Shown in pieces: positions 35,701 to 42,342 of a DNA stretch of 46,704 bases. The stretch is from an uncultured Lachnospiraceae bacterium (GTDB taxonomy: Bacteria; Bacillota; Clostridia; Lachnospirales; Lachnospiraceae). Below the pieces are notes generated by a model, which searched no databases, was not told where the DNA came from, and worked only from the letters and a program-made list of their open reading frames with translations. The stretch covers positions 1 through 46,704 of the forward strand of contig CAJUOE010000107.1 in assembly GCA_910587895.1 (NCBI GenBank), given 5' to 3'. Made by a program: the position numbers and the translations under genes. How positions within the stretch are numbered: position 1 is the stretch's first letter; each line of letters starts with the position of its first letter.

Positions 35701-36905
35701 GCCGCCGAAACATCAACCCATTTGGCGTCAAGATGCGCTGCGACAATCTTAAAAGGAAGCGTTCTGGTTCCATTATAATTGCCAATTCCCTGAATCGTAA
35801 CGCTGGCCTCTCCCTCTTCCGTATTATTGGAACTGTGACCTACAATTTCAAAATCTGTATCGCAGACTAAAGCCTTGCTCATTCCGTAATCCGGGTCATA
35901 CAGCACAATCTGCTCTCCCGGCACTTCCACCGGCTGGCCGCCCTGATACGACTGATCCGGGATACTGTTTGCTATAATCAGCATCCCTTCCGGATAGCCT
36001 GCGGAATCTGATATATTCTTGCGGATAAGAAACGTCTTCTCAGCGCTCTTCAGACCGTTGTATTTCCCACGTCCTTCCACCCACACCCGGGCTGTTCCGG
36101 CATAACAGTTGTCATCATAGCGAACAACGTATTCGTCATCTAAAGTTAACGCCGTACCATCATACTTAACATTTGTTACCGGAGGCTCGATCGGCTCTCC
36201 GTTCCGATATCCTTTCGCATTTGTAGAACAGTCAAACGACAGTTTATCCGCAGACAGGAGGGAAATTTCAAACTCAATCCTATGCGTTCCTGTATAATTG
36301 CCGTTTCCTTTTATGTGAATGTATGCCTTCTGCGCCGCAGTCGTCGCTCCGGTATTATTGTGGTAAACATAACCATAATCATATCCGGCGGGAACAGGAT
36401 CGTTGTCTCTCTGGATCTCAATGCCCCTCAACTGCTGCTTATCTGCCGGCACGCCCGAATCCTGGACGGTAAAAGGCGGTTTCACCGGTGTTCCCTCACT
36501 GGCAATCTCCTGCAAAGGAATCGCGGAAAACTGGCACCCTGTAATATTCTTAGGGGCGATCGTAAATGTCTTGTCTCTTTTGTCTTCCCCGGTTGTATCC
36601 TTCGCATTCGTAACTGTAATAGTTCCCACATTGGTGCCGGCATTGATGTTCGTGCCATAGTCCAGGGTATAATCCGTTCCCTGCGCCAATGCGTTCCCAT
36701 CCTCGTCCACGACTGTCACAGCCGGTCGCTGCTGCTGCCCGTTATAGACAATGGAACTCTCGTTATTGACCGTAATCTCCGCCGTCCTGATCGTCCATGG
36801 TGCTTCCGCAGCACGCACAGTAAGCCCGGATAGATCCACCATCCCGGCTATCATGCAGACGCTCAACGCCACAGCCACTATTCTCTTGGTCAGATCCCTG
36901 TACAT
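29763..36905 (-). CDS. Giant secreted protein with 24 Ig/MBG-like repeats and Fn3-like C-terminus
   Basis: A 2380-residue secreted protein. It begins with a signal peptide (MYRDLTKRIVAVALSVCMIAG, cleavage after AAEA-type residues). I count 24 repeats of about 80-100 residues, each with a G-x-DY-x-x-x-Y-x-NN core, then GTA/ITxxGxGNYxG and a closing F-x-I. The repeats differ in sequence and have inserts, so copy drift is old. The last 190 residues hold two Fn3-like domains and end in a basic tail with no membrane segment or sorting motif. A strong GGAGGG site lies seven bases before the ATG. It heads the operon with the sortase and LRR gene; a structural or adhesive surface role is inferred. 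Confidence 0.85.
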   Translation of the reverse strand: MYRDLTKRIVAVALSVCMIAGMVDLSGLTVRAAEAPWTIRTAEITVNNESSIVYNGQQQRPAVTVVDEDGNALAQGTDYTLDYGTNINAGTNVGTITVTNAKDTTGEDKRDKTFTIAPKNITGCQFSAIPLQEIASEGTPVKPPFTVQDSGVPADKQQLRGIEIQRDNDPVPAGYDYGYVYHNNTGATTAAQKAYIHIKGNGNYTGTHRIEFEISLLSADKLSFDCSTNAKGYRNGEPIEPPVTNVKYDGTALTLDDEYVVRYDDNCYAGTARVWVEGRGKYNGLKSAEKTFLIRKNISDSAGYPEGMLIIANSIPDQSYQGGQPVEVPGEQIVLYDPDYGMSKALVCDTDFEIVGHSSNNTEEGEASVTIQGIGNYNGTRTLPFKIVAAHLDAKWVDVSAADCVYNGKDQFSKVEQAIVIKNGDVTYTKGTDYTVSRVPNDAGIAAGTHYVLVTPTGNGMLTGDPVKVEYKIKPKSLSDRNEISIQVTGYTNDVYDGQAKRPKVQVTYRPTGADAITLTEGQDYATNLEYSNNVNASTLTSKAHVRVLGINNFEGYTDWDWCTFEIKPIDLTRQNTTINGFLDGAEYTYTGEPITPPINVVHSTMGTLTKDKDYTVEYTNNVDAGGQAKVAIKGTGNYKGDFEKSFVITRRDLNDGVAVQSPPSVQYTGQKLQPAITVNYRNITLVENRDYRVTYGDATHDNIHVTGNVVNGATAGPGFISVEGIGNYEGTVEKTFTITPRNINSGTLSIKDTNHMPAYDFTNPSETADDHFYPYNGGEVKFGLEIKYTNADAGMDTALTVGEDFDLEFSRNTNIGTAQVTVRAKGNFTGSKQVSFTIKGDLSDYLKPEGFTGVTIGEEIYTSKPVIPGNVEVVFAGKALTSRDFDVTCENNDNTNAGFATATITGKGNYFGQATPVQFHIRPLNLETDSLPDNNYIINKIKESYTFCDTNWHLEPEPEITHNGTPLTNGNEYTITYGDNNKAGETGWMEIAGNDGNYEGRHRIEFDILPYDIGEGQEEGNIVVEGIEDITLEDVVAGNDPNAEIKSGTVVMSNLQVKYTAVDDETKSTPTTVGTRYLEADEYSVFYENNKEIGTAKITITGKGNFGGTIEKTFQIRGDLTGTEMTVADTEYTPAGNTPEPTVVYTYPEGYNDGKSVTLTPEQYTVSYEDNTDAFAKSGVKARAIVSPVMAEDGVTIVGDFVGTNEAEFTILQRDLSRTIETEGQEKDPSLAVTGLVEEGYEFTGSPIVPELLVTCDEIALNDPNNDYDVSAVNNTNVYTFAEAEHGGHGERLMPVVTVSAVKDADGNYNGNYKGEFSMEFKINPRLISADTVRTVLEIGPNPYDDDKVPEVDFTGEEIRFPLDPSDPENTKNALSVTWKGQNQETLLVEDEDYIITYENNVGIGEAKIVVTAKQEGNYTGFYERIFKIMASIEVVDQENPPIRYMTLDYDHNVPFGIVDVYPDLIFTDVSAGADKAKILVEGEDFEIIKTEADADPVKGYSKNNRNVASETAEEELRPTVVVRGIGCYRGVVKRFYTITPKDLATDDGDITIKFIGARNDEEYENAYIYTGEAIEPKVEVYNHGELMEEGVDYTVAGYVNNTAISTEFQQAGVVIQAVEGGNYLNQKIFKFNIIRRPVDTMQVEITSEAQVFNRTPKTPDVAVYYMEDSERVTLTRGTDYDVEYVNNINAATEYAGETAPAIVITGKGSYGGTLTKKFTIAPEPLDEDNDDFDITAAGAAYTGEPVTTTVTVKAKDGTVLEEGTDYQLGGYSDNVNAGIGYVAIRGMNNYTGGRQVPFTIVAPDVSEDFRIAEIPDQVYTGKAIEPEISVSLAVGETEIPLQPTQYEVTYENNINAGTATAIVKGTGNFGGEKRVNFTIMPKSIGNEEGMDADMLLADLEDQLYTGKGVTPDVVLSCRRLAQREAEDVDALLVLNQDYTLSYADNVAVGMASITITGIGNYTGNIQSQFKILGPMNLADVAKIPVQPDTGNPATPKPVITYAGKLLEEGTDYTLEYRDNVAQGTATIIITGMGWYTGEKTVNFDIARDFSEATLIKGLAAAYTYTGKAITPTVLVEEHGTILSNGTDYRVTYSNNVNVGTATVTVTGINRYNGTASATFKIAAQNIGRATPSRVADQTYDGKNKTPSVSATSDGITLKNGTDYTVVHLNNKNPGKASVVLKGSGNYTGTLTVNYNIIVPKVTGVKVSSYSPTTITFSWSRNKVVKGYEIYNSRNKRVARVDKNSTLKATVSKLSAGSSDTYRVRAYVNQGQYYYSDFVSIKAGTSTKAPGISSLKSTKSKQVTVKWKKIKGASKYQIYRSTSKKGKYKKIATTSKATYTDKKATGGKTYYYKVRTSRKVGSKTYYSKYSSVKSIAAKR
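30310..36800 (-). repeat. 24-unit protein-repeat region in the giant gene
   Basis: The units recur about every 250-300 bases, with the DY...NN core and GNYxG motif as landmarks. They are diverged at the DNA level, so they are not recent tandem copies. Assembly of this region from short reads could still collapse or lose units. Confidence 0.7.
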
Positions 36906-37053
36906 ATTCTTTCCCTCCTGCTCTTCTCTCTCATCAGTAAGCTATATTTATTAATATTTTCCCGGCATTACGCTCCAAAAAAATAATTGCGCTATTTATA
37001 TTCCCTCAAAATTACCTTTCACTTCAAGGCACTTCCTGTGCATTATTGATTAA

Positions 37054-37082
37054 ATTATAGCACAAACTCATCTGTAATACAA
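37054..37082 (-). promoter_or_regulatory. SigmaA-type promoter of the surface-protein operon
   Basis: On the - strand TTGTAT, 17 bases and TATAAT with an upstream TG (extended -10). The start near 37047 gives a leader of about 140 bases before the giant gene. Confidence 0.6.
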
Positions 37083-37094
37083 ATATTTTTTCTT

Positions 37095-37712
37095 TCATCC
37101 CCTGCATTCCATAATGGACAGGCTCTCCTCGGGAAAGAACTGTTCCAGCAATGCCTGCTGCCCATCTTCTCCAGGTATTTCCACTGCACTGTGCGTAGGT
37201 TCCCCCTGCGCGGGAGCGCCTTTTTGCATCTTATCCAGCGGATCCTCCCGGAAAATTCCCTTCTTGCGGCTGTCTTCCACCGCCGCCTTCACCGCCTCCC
37301 CCAGTAACTCTCCGAACTGCTGGTTCTTCTTGCTCACCTCGGCTACCATCTGGTAAGCCTGATGTACAATATTTTGCTGTTCCTCTTTGGAAGACGCACT
37401 CTGCAAGGCGTGTTTGATGCGCTCATACTCTTTATGGGCAAGTTCCGCCATCTGCGCCAGTTTGGGGTCTACTTTCATTAACAGAGCCTTTTCCTGCGGC
37501 GTGACGGATTCTCCCCGGGCAATTTTCCTTGCAATCTTCTTTGCCTTTTCTATTTCTGCATTCTCATCCTCTACCTCCTGGGGTTCCAGTATCTTCTGAA
37601 GTATTGATTTCTTCTCCCGGTCTGTCTCCACGCCTGTCAGGTTACGGATTACCTGACCGACATCCACCGTCAGATCCCCGATTGCAACCTTCGCTTCTAT
37701 TCCTGAAGTCAT
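37095..37712 (-). CDS. Unrecognised charged helical protein with a sigma-28-like promoter
   Basis: A 205-residue soluble protein that I do not recognise. It is helical and rich in charged residues: ENAEIEKAKKIARKIARGE near residue 50, a TPQEKALLMKVDPKLAQMAELA segment, and a coil-like middle. No signal peptide, membrane segment or catalytic motif is visible. The ATG at 37712 has GGAGGG seven bases upstream and is preferred over a TTG at 37727. A GCCGATAT box upstream suggests control by the flagellar sigma factor, so it may be motility-linked. No terminator is seen before the giant gene, so read-through is possible. Confidence 0.75.
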   Translation of the reverse strand: MTSGIEAKVAIGDLTVDVGQVIRNLTGVETDREKKSILQKILEPQEVEDENAEIEKAKKIARKIARGESVTPQEKALLMKVDPKLAQMAELAHKEYERIKHALQSASSKEEQQNIVHQAYQMVAEVSKKNQQFGELLGEAVKAAVEDSRKKGIFREDPLDKMQKGAPAQGEPTHSAVEIPGEDGQQALLEQFFPEESLSIMECRG

Positions 37713-37760
37713 ATTCCATCCCTCCAAATATCATCTGAGACTAATCCTTTTCTCATAGTT

Positions 37761-37788
37761 ATATCGGCATATGACAGGCGAATGTTTC
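37761..37788 (-). promoter_or_regulatory. Sigma-28-like promoter before the unknown gene
   Basis: On the - strand GCCGATAT matches the sigma-28 -10 box in all eight bases. The -35 is weaker, GAAA with 16-base spacing. It lies about 50 bases before the ATG. Confidence 0.55.
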
Positions 37789-37851
37789 CCCTTTGGCTCA
37801 AATTTTTCCTTCCAAACTTTGCTATCTGGCTTCTCTGCCTTTATTCTATAT

Positions 37852-38634
37852 TTATTCTGCCTGCTCGTCTTTTGACCCTTCCGTTTCCTGTTTGCCATTC
37901 CTGTCCGCCCAGACAAACAAGGCAATTCCAATCACCAGGATAAATATGGAGATCAACTGCGAGGTTGATAAAAACCCGATTGCGCCCCGGTAATCGTTGC
38001 GGAAGATTTCAATCACGAAACGTCCGATACTGTAGAGAATGCAGTAACCTGCCGCTACCTTTCCGCGTTTCGGTTCACGTTTTGCATATGCCATCAGGAG
38101 GAAGGCAATGGCAAAATCCCCGATACTGGAATAAATCTGCGTGGGAATGAGTTTTACGCCGTTGGGCGCGTATTCCGACATCCAATATTGAAAGCTGATC
38201 GGAAAATCCGTTTCCCGCCCATAACAGCAGCCGGCAAAAAAGCATCCAATCCGCCCGCATCCCTGCGCAAACGCCACCGCCGGAAGAACCAGATCCAGAT
38301 ATTTGACAAAATCTGCCTTCTTATGCCGGCAATAGATAAGGCTCGTCAAAACGCCTCCGATAATTCCGCCGTAAACAACCCAGCCATTTTGAAAATTCCA
38401 CAAAATAGAAGGATCCTTCAAAATATCCGGAATACTTGTAATGTAATAGAGCAGCTTGCTTCCGAGAGAGCCGCCAAGCACCGCACACCAGAATATTCCA
38501 TATAAAATATCGGTGTCCATGCCTCTTTTTCTGGCACGTACCTCACTGATGATAAATGCGCTCAGGTAGCCAATTGCCGTCATAATGCCGTAGATATGCA
38601 CGGTCAACGGTCCAATCTGTATTGAATTAATCAT
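37852..38634 (-). CDS. lgt: Prolipoprotein diacylglyceryl transferase Lgt, variant active site
   Basis: A 260-residue integral membrane protein with about seven hydrophobic segments. It moves diacylglycerol onto the lipobox cysteine of prelipoproteins. The family signature appears as GCGRIGCFFAGCCYG near residue 124: the arginine and glycines are kept, but the asparagine and glutamate of E. coli (GNFINGE) are cysteines, and HGG is YGG (WVVYGGIIGG near residue 84). Such variants may be normal in Clostridia. The C-terminus has ILYSIGRFVIEIFRNDYRG. GAGGA lies before the ATG, and a sigmaA-type promoter is upstream. Confidence 0.88.
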   Translation of the reverse strand: MINSIQIGPLTVHIYGIMTAIGYLSAFIISEVRARKRGMDTDILYGIFWCAVLGGSLGSKLLYYITSIPDILKDPSILWNFQNGWVVYGGIIGGVLTSLIYCRHKKADFVKYLDLVLPAVAFAQGCGRIGCFFAGCCYGRETDFPISFQYWMSEYAPNGVKLIPTQIYSSIGDFAIAFLLMAYAKREPKRGKVAAGYCILYSIGRFVIEIFRNDYRGAIGFLSTSQLISIFILVIGIALFVWADRNGKQETEGSKDEQAE

Positions 38635-38671
38635 TTTGGATTCCTCACTTTTCTAAATTCTGTTGATTACG

Positions 38672-38700
38672 ATTATACGCATTTCAGGTCACGATTGCAA
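38672..38700 (-). promoter_or_regulatory. SigmaA-type promoter of lgt
   Basis: On the - strand TTGCAA, 17 bases, TATAAT. The distance to the lgt ATG is about 35-40 bases. Confidence 0.75.
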
Positions 38701-38712
38701 GTGAAGTTCCTG

Positions 38713-38755
38713 TTGACGCTGTATTTTCTGTGTTCTATAATAAAACTTGTTTTAT
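38713..38755 (+). promoter_or_regulatory. SigmaA-type promoter with overlapping inverted repeat
   Basis: TTGACG (38713-38718), 17 bases, TATAAT (38736-38741), a near-consensus promoter for the methyltransferase gene. ATAAAAC and GTTTTAT (38740-38755) form an inverted repeat over the start site, a possible operator. Confidence 0.75.
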
Positions 38756-38792
38756 CGAACATCAAAAACCATACGGAGAAAGGTACAAATAC

Positions 38793-39653
38793 ATGTGGAT
38801 TGCAAACCAATGGAAAGATTATGAAGTCATTGACTGCTCCGGCGGCGAAAAATTAGAACGCTGGGGCGATTATATACTGGTAAGGCCTGACCCGCAGGTC
38901 ATCTGGAATACGCCCAGAACCCTTCCAGGCTGGAAAAAAAGGAACGGACATTACCACCGCAGCAATAAGGGCGGCGGCGAATGGGAATTCTTTGACCTGC
39001 CCAGGCAGTGGGATATTCATTATGGTAATCTTACCTTCCACCTGAAACCTTTCAGTTTCAAGCACACCGGATTATTTCCGGAGCAGGCGGTAAACTGGGA
39101 CTGGTTCCGTGATAAAATCCGCCAGGCAAACCATTCTGTCAAAGTCCTGAACCTGTTTGCCTACACAGGCGGCGCAACACTCGCTGCCGCAGCGGCCGGA
39201 GCCAGCGTCACCCATGTGGACGCCTCGAAGGGAATGGTAACCTGGGCAAAAGAAAACGCTCTCGCCTCCAATCTCGGCGACGCCCCGATCCGCTGGATTG
39301 TGGACGACTGCGTGAAGTTTGTCGAGCGGGAAATCCGCCGTGGCAATCACTACGATGCCATCATTATGGATCCACCTTCCTACGGCAGGGGACCCAAAGG
39401 AGAAATTTGGAAAATTGAGGACAAAATCTACCCGCTGGTAACGCTTTGCGCACAGTTACTGACCAAAAAGCCTCTGTTTTTCCTGATTAATTCCTATACG
39501 ACAGGTTTACAGCCAGCCGTACTCGCCTATATGCTCGGCACGGCGCTGGCCGAATTTAAAGGTCATGTTGACGCACAGGAAATTGGACTTCCCGTCTCTT
39601 CTAATGGTCTGACGCTCCCCTGCGGCGCAAGCGGAAGGTGGGAAACCTGCTGA
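38793..39653 (+). CDS. Class I SAM-dependent methyltransferase, RlmI/RlmK-like
   Basis: A 286-residue methyltransferase. LNLFAYTGGATLAAAAAGASVTHVDAS near residue 110 binds S-adenosylmethionine, and IMDPPSYGRG near residue 190 is the catalytic-site loop of RlmI/RlmK-like 23S rRNA cytosine methyltransferases. It lacks the PUA domain that RlmI carries before the methyltransferase. The chosen ATG at 38793 has AAAGG upstream; an in-frame ATG at 38730 would overlap the promoter. An rRNA target is inferred. Confidence 0.82.
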   Translation: MWIANQWKDYEVIDCSGGEKLERWGDYILVRPDPQVIWNTPRTLPGWKKRNGHYHRSNKGGGEWEFFDLPRQWDIHYGNLTFHLKPFSFKHTGLFPEQAVNWDWFRDKIRQANHSVKVLNLFAYTGGATLAAAAAGASVTHVDASKGMVTWAKENALASNLGDAPIRWIVDDCVKFVEREIRRGNHYDAIIMDPPSYGRGPKGEIWKIEDKIYPLVTLCAQLLTKKPLFFLINSYTTGLQPAVLAYMLGTALAEFKGHVDAQEIGLPVSSNGLTLPCGASGRWETC

Positions 39654-39676
39654 CCGTGCTAATTTTATTTTTTCAT

Positions 39677-39737
39677 AAGAAAAAGGACTGGAAAACCAAT
39701 CCTTTATCTTATCCATGCCCCGCTTACTGCGGGGCAT
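39677..39737 (-). terminator. Tandem terminator hairpins after the L,D-transpeptidase gene
   Basis: Hairpin 1 pairs AAAGGACTGG with CCAATCCTTT (39682-39705) and is followed on the - strand by five Ts. Hairpin 2 pairs ATGCCCCGC with GCGGGGCAT (39715-39737), between hairpin 1 and the gene. Confidence 0.75.
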
Positions 39738-39742
39738 TTGAC

Positions 39743-41233
39743 TTATTCATTGCCGTCTTTTTCTTTTTCCTTATCTACATAGGAAAACGCATTGGATATT
39801 TTGGCATTTTCTGCCGTCAATTCCACTTTTTCCCGATAATATGCAATCACAGGCGTTCCAACCTCAATATTCTCATAGATTTTTGTCGCCACTTCCAACG
39901 GCGCATTGATACAGCCATGGGAACCGTTAGATTTATAGATTTCCCCGCCAAACTTATCTCCCCGCCAGGATGCATCATGAATACCTACATTATAGGCAAA
40001 GGGCATAAAATACTGTACGTCCGACTCATAATCCTCTCCTTTGAGCACGGCTGGGCTGTCCTTATACACAATCTTAAATACACCGTCCGGCGAACCATTG
40101 TCCCTGTTAATATTTCCTGTGACAACATCGCTTTCCACAACCAGCTCGCCATCTTTATAGAACCACATATGCTGTTTTGTATAATCTATCTCCACATACG
40201 TCTTTCCAACATCATCCTTGCCTTCCACATAGGCGCGCTGGGAATAGACAGGCTCGCGGCTCACAGATTTCCCCGTCTCCAGATCCGCCTTTAACTGCTC
40301 GGCCTCACCGGGTTTGTCCACAATCCATCCATAATCCCCGCCGCCAATCTCAACCGTATCATTCGAAGAGGTATGAAACTTGCGCACATCCGCATATGTA
40401 TTGTATTTACTTGCAAGCGACTGAACATAATCTGTAATCTTTTTCTCGTTCAGAGATACCTCAAATCCCTCGACCTCTATAAAATCCTTAATCTGCTCTT
40501 TACCAAGCGTTTCCTCATAATCCTTAATCTCATAATGTATCTCTGTATTCTGAAATCTGTCAATCTTCTCCATCGCTCCCACGACTGCATCGCTCTCACT
40601 GGTATACTCCGGACTGACATAATCTTCATCCGTAAGCTGAACGGATGACGCTCCATCAGATACCGCCTGTTTCACCTTCGCAAGCACATTCTCAAAAATC
40701 ATCTGATTTCCCGGTTTTTCAGGTTCTACATAATAGCCGTCTTCTCCCTCCTCAATGCGTGCATTTTCCGGTTTCGTGATATTCTCCTCCTGAAAACAAT
40801 CCAGAGATTCCACAGCTTTCGAAATCAATTCTTCCTTATATTCCATAGTAACAGGCACTTCACTTTCATGAGGACTGAAAATAGCGCTCACCCATTGAAT
40901 CGGATTCTGCTTATGCAGCAATTTCTCCACCGAACCGTCCGGCACATAGGAGCATTCAATATCTCCGCCGTATACGTGATGTTTCTCTCCATCCCTGTCA
41001 AACACGGTCAGAAGATAGTCTTCCACACCATCTCCCACTTTCTCCTCTGCGGCCTGCAAATCCATTCCGCCGACTCTCCAGCCGTTGATTTTTGCACGGA
41101 AGAAAAAATGGTCATTGAAAAAGAACGAAATTCCGACATACAATCCAATCAGCACGGTCAGAACCAGAGCGGTCCCTCCAACTATAATCTTTATCTTTCG
41201 TCTCTGTTTTCTGCTGCGCCTTCGTTTTGCCAT
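39743..41233 (-). CDS. L,D-transpeptidase with PG-binding domains
   Basis: A 496-residue membrane-anchored protein. After a basic start (MAKRRRSRKQRRK) there is one membrane segment (about 18-38), so the rest is outside the cell. Residues 40-330 include PF12229-like regions, and the C-terminal YkuD domain has SHGCINAP near residue 450 with the catalytic cysteine and TGNINRDNGSPDGVFKI before it. It forms 3-3 cross-links in peptidoglycan. The ATG at 41233 has GAGGG six bases upstream and is preferred over the ATG at 41239. It is isolated from known cell-wall operons here. Confidence 0.9.
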   Translation of the reverse strand: MAKRRRSRKQRRKIKIIVGGTALVLTVLIGLYVGISFFFNDHFFFRAKINGWRVGGMDLQAAEEKVGDGVEDYLLTVFDRDGEKHHVYGGDIECSYVPDGSVEKLLHKQNPIQWVSAIFSPHESEVPVTMEYKEELISKAVESLDCFQEENITKPENARIEEGEDGYYVEPEKPGNQMIFENVLAKVKQAVSDGASSVQLTDEDYVSPEYTSESDAVVGAMEKIDRFQNTEIHYEIKDYEETLGKEQIKDFIEVEGFEVSLNEKKITDYVQSLASKYNTYADVRKFHTSSNDTVEIGGGDYGWIVDKPGEAEQLKADLETGKSVSREPVYSQRAYVEGKDDVGKTYVEIDYTKQHMWFYKDGELVVESDVVTGNINRDNGSPDGVFKIVYKDSPAVLKGEDYESDVQYFMPFAYNVGIHDASWRGDKFGGEIYKSNGSHGCINAPLEVATKIYENIEVGTPVIAYYREKVELTAENAKISNAFSYVDKEKEKDGNE

Positions 41234-41287
41234 ACGCATCCCTCAATTCTATTTTTCTGCTCTAAACTACATGAAACCTCACTGTGA

Positions 41288-41686
41288 CTAAACATTCTCC
41301 ATGAAAATATATATCATAAATTCTTTCAGCTCTCCCTGTTTCCCAAAACTTCTCGGATATACGGCTGCCGATACCGGCCGCAGTTGTCCGTCCACTTTCC
41401 TGAAATAAGAACACGTCACCTTTGTCTCTCCGTTTTTAAACTGCGTCTTCAGATTTTCTGGCGAAAAAAACTGTAAAACACGCTCCTGTGCGCTCTCCTC
41501 CACCTTCTCACGTACCACAAGCTGCAGCATTTTACGGTATCTTCCAATCTGCACATCATCTTCCAGAAATTCCATCAGCTGTTTTTCGTCCTGTGGTCCC
41601 TTCAGAATGCGGCATCCATCCAACGCCAAAGACACCCGCATAATCTTATGATACTCCGGTTTCTCATATGTTTCCAGATATTCCAT
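41288..41686 (-). CDS. Small unrecognised protein, possibly PAS-like
   Basis: A 132-residue cytoplasmic protein. SYFRKVDGQLRPVSAAVYPRSFG near residue 95, with beta-like segments after a helical N-terminus, recalls a PAS-like fold, but no match is certain. No output domain is attached. GAGGG lies before the ATG. It sits between nrdG and the L,D-transpeptidase gene; the 131 bases between its start and nrdG show no clear promoter. Confidence 0.6.
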   Translation of the reverse strand: MEYLETYEKPEYHKIMRVSLALDGCRILKGPQDEKQLMEFLEDDVQIGRYRKMLQLVVREKVEESAQERVLQFFSPENLKTQFKNGETKVTCSYFRKVDGQLRPVSAAVYPRSFGKQGELKEFMIYIFMENV

Positions 41687-41817
41687 TTTACTTCCCTCTT
41701 TCTATATTACCACTTGCCGTTTGCAAGATATTTCATCTTTTGCAAATTATTTCTTATTCTTTTCTTAAATTCCTATTAATCGTTCATCCATCTTGAGAGA
41801 TTGCATATGTTGCATTG

Positions 41818-42342
41818 TCATCTCAACCTGTACAGACACACCTTTCCCTGTTTCAGACTCTCAGGAACATCAATCAGCCTCTGGTTCCTTGAGCCGCGAA
41901 ACCGCAGGGATATATCTTTTTCCTCCTGCTTAAATTCACCGTCTACCAGAACATCCAGAAACGATAACATCTCATCGGTAGCCTCACATCTCGCCGCACT
42001 GTCTTTCCATAACTCCTCGTCCAGCAGGTATCCGGTGTAGCACCAGATATTTTTCTGCGGATACCGTTTCCTTTCCTCCTTTAGAAACGGCAGCAGCGCA
42101 CGCTGGTTGTCAGGTTCAAAAGGTTCTCCTCCAAGCACCGTCAGACCGGCAATATAGTCGGGCGCAAGCATCTCAAATATTTGCTCCTGTGTATCCTCCG
42201 TAAACACATTTCCGTACTCAAAATCCCATGTCTCCGGGTTAAAACAGCCTTTACAGTGATGGGTGCAGCCCGATACGAACAGGGACACACGCACACCAGG
42301 TCCGTTTGCAATATCTATTTTCTTTATTTCCCCATATTTCAT
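41818..42342 (-). CDS. nrdG: Anaerobic ribonucleotide reductase activase NrdG
   Basis: A 174-residue radical SAM activase. FVSGCTHHCKGCFN near residue 24 holds the CxxxCxxC for the iron-sulfur cluster, and TVLGGEPF near residue 70 is the second family motif. It generates the glycyl radical on NrdD in the cytoplasm. The gene overlaps the last base of nrdD, so the two are translationally coupled. The length fits the family. Confidence 0.95.
   Translation of the reverse strand: MKYGEIKKIDIANGPGVRVSLFVSGCTHHCKGCFNPETWDFEYGNVFTEDTQEQIFEMLAPDYIAGLTVLGGEPFEPDNQRALLPFLKEERKRYPQKNIWCYTGYLLDEELWKDSAARCEATDEMLSFLDVLVDGEFKQEEKDISLRFRGSRNQRLIDVPESLKQGKVCLYRLR

Noticed and set aside
29763..36905. Tandem repeats read as a CRISPR array
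   Set aside because: The periodicity is about 250-300 bases, units are diverged and coding, and there are no identical short repeats with unique spacers.
41360..41390. GCCGATA box inside the small protein gene as a sigma-28 promoter
   Set aside because: It is within the coding sequence, lacks a TAAA at the right spacing, and points away from any gene start.
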